Below are positions 8,957 through 17,029 of a stretch of 24,350 nt of DNA, piece after piece (position 1 is the first letter of the stretch; the number at the start of each line of letters is the position of its first letter). Made by a program: the position numbers and the translations under genes. The notes beneath the pieces are model-generated. The model saw nothing but the letters and a program-made list of their open reading frames with translations. It had not been told where the DNA came from and did no database searches. Origin of the DNA: Desulfococcus sp041737845 (GTDB lineage Bacteria > Desulfobacterota > Desulfobacteria > Desulfobacterales > Desulfococcaceae); assembly GCF_041737845.1 (NCBI RefSeq), contig NZ_JBGSQX010000064.1:1-24350 (forward strand), read 5' to 3'.

Positions 8957-9676
8957 CTAATCCGAAGGCCTTTGCCAGTAAATCAATCTATTACAGAAAG
9001 GGCAAAAGTTCAAGCTTTCGAATCGCCTGAGTTCATTGGCCATCTGGGGGGGGATCTGGATATTGCAGCCTTCGCACGTGTTCCCCCTCACCGGAACGAT
9101 CATGGGACTTTCGACCTGTTTCTGGATCCGGGTGAAAATCTTTATCAGTTCAGGAGGGGCAGCCTGGGCGGTTCGATCGCGTGCCTCGGCGATTTCGGCG
9201 AGGCGTATCTCCCCTTCACGCGACTCGGACTCCAGTCGAGCTTTTTCCGCCGTAAACGACGCATCGGCTTGAACACACTCCTGCTTTCGCTGTTCGAGCC
9301 CCTTTTCCCCGGCCTCGATCCGGTCGAGCAATTCGAGCATCTCGTCTTCGAAGCGGCTGTTCTTCTTTTCCGTCTCCTCCATCGCCTTCAGCAGGGCCTG
9401 GTATTCCTTGTTGGTTTTGATGCCGGGCAGGCGGCTCTTGCTTTTTCGGATCAGCTCCAGATTGGCCTTGACGTCGGATTCCAGGGATCGATAGTCCTTC
9501 CGAAGGGCTGCAAGATCGGCCTCCGCCGCTTCCCTCTCCGCCTCTGCGGAAGCCAGGTTCCCCTCCAGCGCCTGCAGCCGTTGGGCGATCCCCGAAAGAA
9601 ACGTCCTCACCGCGTCGGCGTCCACATCTTTTCTCTGGAGCTCCACCAATATATCAATTTGTTCTCTAACTTCCAT
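8957..9676 (-). CDS. Coiled-coil protein with C4 zinc ribbon (DUF164 / CdsZ-like)
   Basis: A 239-residue cytosolic protein. Residues about 5-175 form a long, charged, heptad-rich antiparallel coiled coil containing the conserved PGIKTNKEYQAL segment. A C-terminal zinc ribbon follows, with CEGC (201-204) and CPFC (225-228) ending CNRLIYW. This is the zf-RING_7/DUF164 family, common in Proteobacteria and Chlamydiae and proposed to bind nucleic acid or act in secretion or development; its role here is unknown. The ATG at 9676 follows GGAGAG closely and is preferred to the longer frame reaching 9724. The gene lies 34 bases after the nif3-like gene and 11 bases before rnpB, so rnpB may be partly transcribed from this operon. 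Confidence 0.88.
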   Translation of the reverse strand: MEVREQIDILVELQRKDVDADAVRTFLSGIAQRLQALEGNLASAEAEREAAEADLAALRKDYRSLESDVKANLELIRKSKSRLPGIKTNKEYQALLKAMEETEKKNSRFEDEMLELLDRIEAGEKGLEQRKQECVQADASFTAEKARLESESREGEIRLAEIAEARDRTAQAAPPELIKIFTRIQKQVESPMIVPVRGNTCEGCNIQIPPQMANELRRFESLNFCPFCNRLIYWQRPSD

Positions 9677-9710
9677 CACATCTCTCCATTCTTCTCCGTC
9701 GCATCGCCCT

Positions 9711-10514
9711 TCAGATGGAAACAAACGGATCTTTTTCCAGGGGGCATTCCGCCACCAGCACCGGGAGGGACATTTTTTTGAGTATCACCCGCAGCCGTTC
9801 TGCAAGGATGCCCACGATGATGTGCTCCGATGCAAAATGCCCCATATCGATGAGCCCCCTTCCGGCGGCTTCGGCATCCCGGGCATCGTGGTACCTCAGG
9901 TCCCCGCTGATGTAAACGTCGGCCCCCGAGGCGAAAAAGGCTCCCATCAGGCTGGATCCGCTCCCTGAACACACCGCCACGCGGCGAACGGCCATATCGG
10001 GATCTCCGGAATACCGCAGGGCGGTCGCCCCGGACGTTTCCCGGATCGCTTGAACGAGGGACGCCAGCGTGGTCGGACGGGTGAGGGTGCCGACCCGGCC
10101 GATGCCTTCCCCGGCGGCCCGGGAAGACGCCGCAAGGGGAACAAGACCGGTCAACTGCATCCGGGCCGCCAGGACATCGTTGATGCCGTCGGTCACGCTG
10201 TCCAGGTTGGTATGGGCGGAAAAGATGCTCAGTTGATGAAGGGCGGACTGATGGACGATCTTTCCTGGCGGGGTCTCGAAATCGATGGTTTTGGGGGGTT
10301 TCAACCAGAGGGGGTGGTGAGTGATGAGAAGGTCGACGCCGGTTTCACATGCGGCGGCGACGACCGCCGGGGTCGGATCGAGGGATACCCATATCTTCTT
10401 TACCGGCCAGTCCTTCCGCCCGACCTGTAGCCCGACGTTGTCCCATTCCTCCGACAGTGCGGGCGGCGCGATCTGATCCATGATACCGATCAGGTCCGCT
10501 ACGGTGACGGTCAT
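9711..10514 (-). CDS. Nif3-like dinuclear metal centre protein (YbgI family)
   Basis: A 267-residue Nif3/YbgI protein. Family landmarks are EEWDNVGLQVG (23-33), the metal ligands His66-His67 in LLITHHPLW, His101 and Asp105 in HTNLDS, and the C-terminal GHFASEH segment that supplies the last His/Glu ligands. Members form toroidal hexamers with two metals per subunit. Some are annotated as type 2 GTP cyclohydrolase I, but the physiological reaction is not settled. It lacks the PII-like insertion found in the ~370-residue versions. The ATG follows GGAGGGG by 4 bases. It sits downstream of the tRNA terminator and in front of the zinc-ribbon gene, an adjacency seen in many Deltaproteobacteria. Confidence 0.92.
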   Translation of the reverse strand: MTVTVADLIGIMDQIAPPALSEEWDNVGLQVGRKDWPVKKIWVSLDPTPAVVAAACETGVDLLITHHPLWLKPPKTIDFETPPGKIVHQSALHQLSIFSAHTNLDSVTDGINDVLAARMQLTGLVPLAASSRAAGEGIGRVGTLTRPTTLASLVQAIRETSGATALRYSGDPDMAVRRVAVCSGSGSSLMGAFFASGADVYISGDLRYHDARDAEAAGRGLIDMGHFASEHIIVGILAERLRVILKKMSLPVLVAECPLEKDPFVSI

Positions 10515-10545
10515 AAAACCCCTCCATTTTCGAGGATGGTCGATC

Positions 10546-10580
10546 AAAAAAGGCGTGGCTCGAATTTCCGCCACGCCTTT
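10546..10580 (-). terminator. Intrinsic terminator after the tRNA gene
   Basis: On the minus strand a perfect 8-bp stem GGCGTGGC / GCCACGCC (10577-10570 with 10559-10552) closes a 10-base loop and is followed at once by six T (10551-10546). It lies 18 bases past the tRNA 3' end and 32 bases before the nif3-like start, so it should end the tRNA transcript while allowing a separate start or read-through for nif3. Confidence 0.85.
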
Positions 10581-10598
10581 CCGTCGGCTTTACTGTGA

Positions 10599-10671
10599 TG
10601 GGCCCACCTGGGATCGAACCAGGGACCGACCGGTTATGAGCCGGTGGCTCTACCAGCTGAGCTATGGGCCC
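10599..10671 (-). tRNA. tRNA with CAU anticodon (Met or Ile2)
   Basis: A complete 73-base cloverleaf. The acceptor stem GGGCCCA pairs with TGGGCCC, the D arm is GCTCAGCTGGTAGAGC, and the anticodon arm ACCGG-CTCATAA-CCGGT has the CAU anticodon at 10638-10636. The variable loop has five bases and the T arm is CCTGG-TTCGATC-CCAGG, with discriminator A. The CCA end is not encoded. A CAU tRNA can be elongator Met or, after lysidine modification by TilS, Ile for AUA. The initiator is excluded because the acceptor stem is fully paired and the anticodon stem lacks three consecutive G:C pairs. It has its own promoter and terminator. Confidence 0.95.
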
Positions 10672-10695
10672 AAAGGGAGATCGATACCGAGCACC

Positions 10696-10724
10696 TACCT
10701 AACGCCGTGGGTTCATTTTGTCAA
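10696..10724 (-). promoter_or_regulatory. Promoter of the CAU tRNA
   Basis: On the minus strand a perfect TTGACA (10724-10719) is followed after 17 bases by TAGGTA (10701-10696), with a GC-rich stretch after it as often found in stable-RNA promoters. The predicted start is near 10689, 18 bases before the mature tRNA. The -35 begins only 11 bases after the rpoD stop, so the tRNA is both independently promoted and able to receive read-through from rpoD. Confidence 0.6.
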
Positions 10725-10735
10725 GAATTACCCTG

Positions 10736-12502
10736 TTAATAGTCGATAAAACTCTTCAATTTCCGGCTTCGGGTGGGGTGCCTCAGCTTTCGGAGCGCCT
10801 TGGCTTCGATCTGCCGGATGCGCTCACGGGTCACCGCGAAATCCTGTCCGACCTCTTCCAGGGTGTGGTCGGCCTTCTCCCCGATGCCGAACCGCATCCG
10901 CAGGACCTTCTCCTCCCGGGGTGTCAGGGTGGCGAGCACTTTCCGCGTCTGCTCGGAGAGGTTGAGGCTGACAGCGGCATCGGAGGGCAGCATGAACTTC
11001 TTGTCCTCGATGAAGTCGCCCAGATGGCTGTCCTCCTCTTCGCCGATGGGGGTCTCCAGGGAGATGGGCTCCCTCGCGATCTTGAGGACCTTTCGGACCT
11101 TTTCCAGGGAGATCTCCATCTTTTCGGCGATCTCTTCGGGTGTCGGCTCCCGCCCCAGCTCCTGGACCAGGTAGCGGGAAGTCCGGATCAGCTTGTTGAT
11201 GGTCTCGATCATGTGGACCGGTATCCGTATGGTGCGGGCCTGGTCGGCGATGGCGCGCGTAATGGCCTGGCGGATCCACCAGGTGGCATAGGTGCTGAAC
11301 TTGTACCCGCGGCGATACTCGAACTTGTCCACCGCTTTCATCAGGCCGATGTTCCCCTCCTGTATCAAATCCAGGAACTGCAGCCCGCGGTTCGTGTATT
11401 TCTTGGCGATGCTCACCACCAGCCGAAGATTGGCGCGGATCAGCTCAGCTTTGGCGTCCTTGGCCCTCTGGCGGCCCTCCTCCACGTTGGACATGATCCG
11501 CTTCAAGGCCTTGCAGGTCGCCTTGATCTCCAGCTCGCGGGCATCGATCTTTTCCTGGATCGTTTGAAGCTTGTCGATCAGCACATCGATTTCCGAGGGC
11601 TCCAGGATGCGCTTCATTCGGAGGGACTCGACCAGGGCCTCCCTGTCTTCCGGGCTCTTGCGGCTCTCACCGGCGGGGATGCCGATGCTCTCCGCGCATT
11701 TCGAAAGCTCTCCCTGCATGAAAGTGAACCAACGGATATCCTCTTTGATGGCCGTCTCGATGTTGTCGATCACACCGCTTTCAAGGCGCCAATCCTTGAG
11801 AAAGTCAAAGATCTTGTTGTTTCTTCTGGAGATGTTCCTTCTGATCCGGCGCTGTTCATCGGCCTCCACCTCCGTGGTAAAGAGCTGCTCCCGGTAGGCC
11901 TTGTTTTCATTGTCCACCTCCCGGATGGACTGGATGGTGGTCAGAAAATTCTTGATCTGCAGCTCTTCGTCGACGCAGGTGTCTCCTTCATCCAGATCCC
12001 GCAGCACATGGCGCGGGCGAAGCGTCCCCGCCTCGATGTCATTGCCCAGGTCCATGATGCAATTGACGCCCACGGTGGTATCCAGAAGGGCCTTCAACAC
12101 CTCCTGTTCGCCGGACTCGATCTTTTTGGCGATCTCGACCTCTTCCTCCCGGCTGAGCAGCGTCACCATTCCCATTTCCCTGAGATACATCTTGACGGGG
12201 TCCGTCACGGTACCGAATTCGGAGACCGAGGGATCGGCATCGATGCTCACCTTGCTCCGGCTCCTCTTCGCCTTGGCCGAGCTGGAAATCGGCTGTTTTT
12301 TATCTCCGAGAACATCAATGTCCAGGTCGTTGAACAGGACAAGCGTCTCGTCTAGTTGATCCGGGGATAGCGCGTCATCGGGAAGGACGGCGTTGATCTC
12401 GTCGTACGTGAGGTACCCCTGCTCTTTTCCCTTCGCGATAAGCGACTTGAAAGCGGCCTTGTCGTCCGCGTTCTCCCCATTGACAGTAGATTTCATAGCC
12501 AT
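10736..12502 (-). CDS. rpoD: RNA polymerase primary sigma factor (sigma-70)
   Basis: A 588-residue housekeeping sigma factor. Region 1.1 is at about 12-65, then an acidic/basic linker; region 1.2 (DPVKMYLREMGMVTLLSREE) is near 101-120. A non-conserved region of roughly 200 residues separates 1.2 from region 2. Region 2 holds QEGNIGLMKAVDKFEYRRG and YATWWIRQAITRAIADQ, which melt and read the -10 element. Region 3 begins IRIPVHMIETINK, and region 4 has the helix-turn-helix TLEEVGQDFAVTRERIRQIE near the C-terminus. The long insert and region 1.1 mark it as RpoD rather than RpoS-like. TTTAGGAGGC (centred at 12514) lies 8 bases before the ATG; a second ATG two codons on is less favoured. It follows dnaG by 22 bases, as in the classic macromolecular synthesis operon. 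Confidence 0.98.
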   Translation of the reverse strand: MAMKSTVNGENADDKAAFKSLIAKGKEQGYLTYDEINAVLPDDALSPDQLDETLVLFNDLDIDVLGDKKQPISSSAKAKRSRSKVSIDADPSVSEFGTVTDPVKMYLREMGMVTLLSREEEVEIAKKIESGEQEVLKALLDTTVGVNCIMDLGNDIEAGTLRPRHVLRDLDEGDTCVDEELQIKNFLTTIQSIREVDNENKAYREQLFTTEVEADEQRRIRRNISRRNNKIFDFLKDWRLESGVIDNIETAIKEDIRWFTFMQGELSKCAESIGIPAGESRKSPEDREALVESLRMKRILEPSEIDVLIDKLQTIQEKIDARELEIKATCKALKRIMSNVEEGRQRAKDAKAELIRANLRLVVSIAKKYTNRGLQFLDLIQEGNIGLMKAVDKFEYRRGYKFSTYATWWIRQAITRAIADQARTIRIPVHMIETINKLIRTSRYLVQELGREPTPEEIAEKMEISLEKVRKVLKIAREPISLETPIGEEEDSHLGDFIEDKKFMLPSDAAVSLNLSEQTRKVLATLTPREEKVLRMRFGIGEKADHTLEEVGQDFAVTRERIRQIEAKALRKLRHPTRSRKLKSFIDY

Positions 12503-12524
12503 CTAGTTGCGCCTCCTAAAGAGT

Positions 12525-14303
12525 TCAGTTTATCGCCTGCCTCTTCCTGGCCCGGTTCTGTTTTTCCTTCAGTAATTCCAGCAGCAGAGCCTGATCGTTG
12601 CCGCGGCTTGCGGCGTCTATTCTCTGCAGCAGGTCGTCTGTATGCCTCTTTCGGCCCGAATCAAACTGGGCCAGCAATCTCAGGCATCCGTCTCGATCCC
12701 ACACGTCCCCTCCCAACGAGAGATTTACCGTCATCTCCCGTTCCGCATCATTTAGTTTCTCTATCAACCCGGCGATATCGTGTTCGCCGGATGCCCTGTA
12801 GTGCGCAAGGAGATGCATGCCGATGGATTTGAGCCGCTCGTCCTCGAAATCATCGAGCGTGCCGCGGCGGTCGATCTCCACCAGGAAATCCTTGAACTGG
12901 AGCATCATGGTGATGATCTTCCGCTCGATCATGACGCTCCGCCCCGCAATCCCGGCCGCCTCCGGCACAGGCCCTCTCCCCGGAGCGGCATCCGCCATGC
13001 CGGATGAGGACGCCGCGGCGACTGCGCCAGCAACCGACCGTTCGTCAACGTCGATGATCGCGGCCAGGTTTCGGACATAGAGGGATCTTGCCATCGGGTC
13101 TGAAATGGCGCCCAGCGGCGCCTTGAGATCCTGGATGATTCGAAGCTTCCCCTCGATGGAGAGGCCGTGCTCCCGAACCGTCTCCTCCATCAGAAAATCC
13201 ATCATGGTCCGGGCCGTCCGGGCCTTTTCCATGAAGGCCCCGGGGCCGAATCTCAGGAGGAATGAATCCGGATCGTCTCCCTCGGGAAGCACCAGAATCC
13301 TTGCATTCATATTTTCCTTTCGAAAGGTCTCCACGCTTTTGACGGCGGCCCGCATGCCGGCCTGGTCGGAATCATAGACGAGAACAATTTCCCGGGCATA
13401 TCCTTTCAAAATCCTGACGTGTTCCGTCGACAGGGCCGTCCCGAGTGTCGCCACGGCATTTCGGATACCGGCCTGCGACAGGGCCAGGACGTCGAAATAT
13501 CCCTCGACGACATAAACGGTGCCGGTTTCACGGCACCGGGCCCGGGCCGCATCCAGGCCGTAGAGGGAGCGGCGCTTGTTGAAGACGGCCGTTTCAGGCG
13601 AGTTCAGGTATTTCGGAAGGGCATCGTCCATCACCCGCCCGCCGAACCCGACGATATGGCTTGAGGCGTCCAGGATGGGAAAGACGATGCGGTTCCTGAA
13701 CCGGTCGTAATGTCCGCCGCCCTTCTCCCTCGGGATGACCAGGCCGGCTTTTTCGAGGAAATCCGATGAAATTTGCCGCCCTGAAAAATACCCCGAGAGA
13801 GAATCCCAGGCCGGGGGCGCATACCCCAGTGAAAACCGGTCGATCGTCTCCCGCGTCAGCCCCCGATTCAGGAGGTAGGCCAGCGCCGAGCGCCCCTCCT
13901 GGCCGTCTGTCAGATTCTTCCGAAAGAACGCGGCCGCCTCCCGGTTGACATCAAAAATCCCCTCGCGCTCCTGCATCCGATGCCGCTCCTCCGGCGAGAG
14001 CTGTCGATCCTCCACCGCAATCCCGTGCCGGCGGCCCAGCTTGCGGACCGCTTCGGCAAAGGAAAGTCCTTCGTGCTTCATCAGGAAGGTGAATACATTG
14101 CCTCCGGCGCCGCATCCGAAACAATAGAAAACCTGTTTGTCGGGGCTTACTGAAAACGATGGGGTTTTTTCGGAATGAAAGGGGCACAAGCCCTGAAAAT
14201 TTTTACCGGCTTTCCTGAGCAGCACCACTTCCGAGATAACGTTGACAATATCTGAAACGTTCCGGATATCTGAAATCGTTTTTTCGGGAATCGACTCCAC
14301 CAA
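12525..14303 (-). CDS. dnaG: DNA primase
   Basis: DnaG makes RNA primers at the replication fork. The 592-residue length is typical. The N-terminal zinc domain has CPFHSEKTPSF (Cys40, His43) and FYCFGCGAGG (Cys61, Cys64). The central TOPRIM domain shows VVEGYFDVLALSQAG with the catalytic Glu and LVYDSDQAG with the metal Asp pair. The C-terminal ~150 residues are poorly conserved, as expected for the helicase-binding domain. No ATG is available: the reading begins TTG-GTG, with GGGAGG 6 bases before the TTG and 9 before the GTG, so the true start is 14303 or 14300. A weak promoter-like pair lies about 80 bases upstream. rpsU, which usually precedes dnaG, is absent here; hisA is the upstream neighbour. 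Confidence 0.97.
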   Translation of the reverse strand: MVESIPEKTISDIRNVSDIVNVISEVVLLRKAGKNFQGLCPFHSEKTPSFSVSPDKQVFYCFGCGAGGNVFTFLMKHEGLSFAEAVRKLGRRHGIAVEDRQLSPEERHRMQEREGIFDVNREAAAFFRKNLTDGQEGRSALAYLLNRGLTRETIDRFSLGYAPPAWDSLSGYFSGRQISSDFLEKAGLVIPREKGGGHYDRFRNRIVFPILDASSHIVGFGGRVMDDALPKYLNSPETAVFNKRRSLYGLDAARARCRETGTVYVVEGYFDVLALSQAGIRNAVATLGTALSTEHVRILKGYAREIVLVYDSDQAGMRAAVKSVETFRKENMNARILVLPEGDDPDSFLLRFGPGAFMEKARTARTMMDFLMEETVREHGLSIEGKLRIIQDLKAPLGAISDPMARSLYVRNLAAIIDVDERSVAGAVAAASSSGMADAAPGRGPVPEAAGIAGRSVMIERKIITMMLQFKDFLVEIDRRGTLDDFEDERLKSIGMHLLAHYRASGEHDIAGLIEKLNDAEREMTVNLSLGGDVWDRDGCLRLLAQFDSGRKRHTDDLLQRIDAASRGNDQALLLELLKEKQNRARKRQAIN

Positions 14304-14376
14304 AACTGGCCTCCCTCACGCTGACATCGGAACTCCGGAAGGATATTGAAGCGGAAAAGGGTTTACCTAAAATTTA

Positions 14377-14405
14377 TTTTTAATCACTGCCGACGGATGA
14401 GGCAA
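14377..14405 (-). promoter_or_regulatory. Possible promoter of dnaG-rpoD
   Basis: On the minus strand TTGCCT (14405-14400) and TAAAAA (14382-14377) are separated by 17 bases, each matching consensus at four of six positions, in the AT-richest part of the gap between hisA and dnaG (14304-14490). The match is modest. The gap has no other recognisable element. Confidence 0.35.
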
Positions 14406-14490
14406 CTTCCCCTGTGCAGCCCGACCATTTTTTTGTCGCCGGTGCCCGCGGACGAGAAGCTTGGATAATGTAAGCCGGAATCCCCTCATG

Positions 14491-15249
14491 TCAACTGAGG
14501 CGCGAAGAAACCTGTTCATCGGGATATCGGCGCGTCAGGGCAATCGCCTCCTTGAGGTCCAGGGTCCCGGCATACAGCGCCTTGCCCGTGATGACACCGA
14601 TGACCCCGAACGGCTCGAGTGGAATGAGATTTTGGATGTCCTTGAGGGTGGAGACGCCGCCGGAGGCCACCACCGGTATGGAGATGGATTCCGCCAGTTC
14701 CCGGGTGGCCTCGATGTTCGGGCCGGTCTGCATGCCGTCCCGATGGATGTCGGTGAAGTTGACGGCGGCGACGCCGCTGTCTTCAAACCGCCGGGCCAGG
14801 TCAACCGCGCGGGTCCGGGTGGTCTCCGTCCATCCCTCGATGGCGACCAGCCCGTTTCTGGCATCGATGCCGACCACGATCCGCCCCGGATAAATCGTGC
14901 AGGCTTCCTGAACGAGGGCCGGATTCCGGATCGCTTCGGTCCCGAGGATAATCCGATGGACCCCGATATCCGCGTACATGCGGATCGTATCCATATCCCG
15001 GATGCCGCCACCGATCTGTATGGGGACCGTCACGGCATCGAGAATCCTCTGGATGGAAGCCAGGTTTCCGGGCTTTTTTTCCACCGCGCCGTCGAGATCG
15101 ACCACATGGATCATCGCCGCGCCGTCCTGCGCCCACCGGCGCGCCATGGCGGCGGGGTCCTCGCCGAAAACGGTCTCCCGGTCCATCCGCCCCTGCTCGA
15201 GACGGACGCATCTTCCGCCCTTGATGTCTATTGCGGGTATGACGATCAT
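14491..15249 (-). CDS. hisA: Phosphoribosyl-formimino-AICAR phosphate isomerase (HisA)
   Basis: HisA performs the ProFAR-to-PRFAR Amadori isomerisation of histidine synthesis. The 252-residue (beta/alpha)8 barrel has catalytic Asp8 in VIPAIDIKGG and Asp129 in VVGIDARNG. The phosphate-binding loops are IQIGGGIRD (78-86) and VVASGGVST, the two half-barrel motifs also shared with HisF. The internal VDLDGA segment favours HisA over HisF. The ATG overlaps the stop of the preceding lipoprotein gene (ATGA), which implies coupled translation. hisF, hisH and the other his genes are not in the window. Confidence 0.96.
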   Translation of the reverse strand: MIVIPAIDIKGGRCVRLEQGRMDRETVFGEDPAAMARRWAQDGAAMIHVVDLDGAVEKKPGNLASIQRILDAVTVPIQIGGGIRDMDTIRMYADIGVHRIILGTEAIRNPALVQEACTIYPGRIVVGIDARNGLVAIEGWTETTRTRAVDLARRFEDSGVAAVNFTDIHRDGMQTGPNIEATRELAESISIPVVASGGVSTLKDIQNLIPLEPFGVIGVITGKALYAGTLDLKEAIALTRRYPDEQVSSRLS

Positions 15250-15926
15250 GGGATCTTGAAGCCTTCCATGATCCTTGCCAGCCCCGCAGAGGCCATCTGC
15301 TCCGCCGTGACCCACTTGCCCTCGCGCTCGAAGAAGGCGCTGATATCGAACATGTCTTCCATGAGCGTCTTCTGGGTTTCATCGAAATACCCGGTCCAGA
15401 GGAGGGACCCGTCGGACACCCGGACGAGATGGAGGTCAAAGGCCACGGATGCAGGGGATTCCACCGAAAGGTTTCCGCCCACCCTTTCTATGTAGCGGTA
15501 GAGATGCCCGACCAGAACGGCATCGGCCTCCAGCGCCCGTCCGGTTTCCATCATCAGGCTCCGCTCGGTGACGGCCTGCCTGCGATCCAGCATCCGGGCC
15601 TGGATTTCCCATAGATCCGATGCGTTGATCAGCCTGTAATCCCGAGGAGGTTTTGCCTTCAGGGCGGCCATCAGCCGGTTGGTCAACTGGGTCGACGCCG
15701 CGGGATCGACCGGCCCGGCGGCAAAAACCTTTCCGCTGAGAGGGCATCGGATGTTGACCTGTGCGCCCGTGTCGGTGTTCATGTCCCTGAAGGTCACCAC
15801 CAGAATTTTCTGGAGATCGGGGGCAAGCTCGATCGACTTCTGGCTGACCCGCCTGTCGGCGCACCCCCACACGAAGGCAGACGCCGCCCCCACCAGTATT
15901 ATACACCAAATGCTCCACCGATTCAT
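15246..15926 (-). CDS. Putative outer-envelope lipoprotein, between hisB and hisA
   Basis: From the ATG at 15926 the 226-residue protein begins MNRWSIWCIILVGAASAF and then VWGC, a signal peptide with an imperfect lipobox, so Cys22 is probably lipidated. The mature part contains ILVVTFRDMNTDTG, a central helix-rich segment, then EADAVLVGHLYRYIERVGG and VRVSDGSLLWTGYFDETQ. This alternation resembles the CsgG/TolB-N/LpoB-type periplasmic fold seen in many lipoproteins, but I cannot assign a family. A TTG start 13 codons upstream would put charged residues before the signal, so it is less likely. The ribosome site is weak (GGTGG). The stop overlaps the hisA ATG. Confidence 0.75.
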   Translation of the reverse strand: MNRWSIWCIILVGAASAFVWGCADRRVSQKSIELAPDLQKILVVTFRDMNTDTGAQVNIRCPLSGKVFAAGPVDPAASTQLTNRLMAALKAKPPRDYRLINASDLWEIQARMLDRRQAVTERSLMMETGRALEADAVLVGHLYRYIERVGGNLSVESPASVAFDLHLVRVSDGSLLWTGYFDETQKTLMEDMFDISAFFEREGKWVTAEQMASAGLARIMEGFKIP

Positions 15927-16112
15927 GTCTGCCACCACTTTCACATCTGATTGGCGGTTTCGCAAATCGTCAGATATCCGAGTTGCGCGAACCCCTCGTC
16001 ACTGCAGCGCACTGAACGTACGCCTCATTCCCCGGGATCCGATGGCCCTGATCTCAAACGGTTGACGAAACCGTCTGTCATGCGACTTTTATGAGGTTAT
16101 CAAGGTTTGGAA

Positions 16113-16700
16113 CTACAGTACGCCCTTGGTCGAACGGACATCCACGATTCTGTCGTCGTGAGCGGAGGCCCCGTCCAGCGCCCTGCCGGCCCCTTTGAAC
16201 ACGGACTCGAGAATGTGGTGTTCGTTTTCTCCGTATGCGACGTTGATGTGAAGGTTCATGCCGCACCGGTTGGTAAATGCCCTGAAAAATTCCTTTGCCA
16301 GATAGACATCAAACCCGGCCCCCCCCTTTCCGGTCTGAAGCACGTTGTAGACCAGATAGGGCCGGTTGGAGAGGTCGACGGCCACGGCCGAAAGGGTCTC
16401 ATCCATCGGCGTCACGGCATGCCCGTAGCGCCGGATCCCCCGGCGGTCGCCAAGCGCCCGGCCAAACGCGTCACCCAGCACCAGGCCCACATCCTCTACC
16501 GTGTGGTGAAAATCCACGGCGATATCACCGTCGGCGCGGATGCGGAGATCGAAGAGGCCATGGGCGGTGAACAGGGTCAGCATGTGATCAAAAAAAGGAA
16601 TGCCCGTCTGAATGTCCGCCTGACCCGAACCGTCCAAATCCAGCGTGATGCTTATTTTTGTTTCCTTGGTGCTGCGCTCAACCTCGGCCCTGCGTCCCAT
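16113..16700 (-). CDS. hisB: Imidazoleglycerol-phosphate dehydratase
   Basis: HisB removes water from imidazoleglycerol phosphate, the sixth step of histidine synthesis. The 195-residue monofunctional form lacks the histidinol-phosphatase domain of enteric HisB. The duplicated manganese motifs are visible: FHHTVED (about 64-70) and the later ENEHHILESVFKG. Other family features are GIPFFDHMLT, MDETLSAVAVDLS and NRPYLVY. It is the first gene of the minus-strand run and has a good promoter about 170 bases upstream. The gap of 186 bases to the lipoprotein start contains a 6-bp hairpin (16058-16074) without a T-run. Confidence 0.96.
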   Translation of the reverse strand: MGRRAEVERSTKETKISITLDLDGSGQADIQTGIPFFDHMLTLFTAHGLFDLRIRADGDIAVDFHHTVEDVGLVLGDAFGRALGDRRGIRRYGHAVTPMDETLSAVAVDLSNRPYLVYNVLQTGKGGAGFDVYLAKEFFRAFTNRCGMNLHINVAYGENEHHILESVFKGAGRALDGASAHDDRIVDVRSTKGVL

Positions 16701-16871
16701 TCTCTATCCGGCTCCCATCGGCCTTCGAGGCGGCATTTGCAAGAAAACATCCCCTCGAAAGAGGCACCCTTTTCCAACAAATCCGGGAGGAACCATCACA
16801 GGTATCCCCCCAACGCTGCGGCCGTTTAACTATTTGATTTTATTTGAATTAACAAAAATTCGACGTTGGGA

Positions 16872-16900
16872 AGCATACACCCTGTCACCGAAAAGGTCAA
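16872..16900 (-). promoter_or_regulatory. Promoter upstream of hisB
   Basis: On the minus strand TTGACC (16900-16895) is followed by a 17-base spacer and TATGCT (16877-16872). The predicted start is near 16865, giving a leader of about 165 bases that includes an AT-rich tract (16826-16860). The 329-base gap 16701-17029 holds this promoter and the divergent one for the coiled-coil gene; I see no gene in it and no T-box or histidine leader peptide. Confidence 0.5.
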
Positions 16901-16941
16901 GGGTTTTGATTCCCCCCGGCGGAGGATGCGCCCGTTGTTGA

Positions 16942-16970
16942 TTGACATGGCCATGATTACTATATAAATT
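16942..16970 (+). promoter_or_regulatory. Promoter region of the small coiled-coil gene
   Basis: A perfect TTGACA (16942-16947) precedes the AT-rich stretch TATATAAATT (16961-16970). With the 17-base spacing the -10 would be TAAATT; the better TATAAA box (16963) gives only 15 bases. TTGATT at 16938 with TATATA at 16961 is a further 17-base option. Transcription would start about 50 bases before the ATG. Confidence 0.5.
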
Positions 16971-17029
16971 CATGGATGTCATCCCCCCGCCATTGCCAGG
17001 ACAATCCATTCACCAGAGGAGGCAACAAA

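Noticed and set aside
10718..12355. Long plus-strand open frame opposite rpoD (545 codons)
   Set aside because: It mirrors rpoD codon by codon, lacks a ribosome site and resembles no protein; rpoD on the other strand is certain.
16058..16074. Hairpin ACGGTT-GACGA-AACCGT after hisB as a terminator
   Set aside because: Only 6 bp and no run of T follows on the minus strand.
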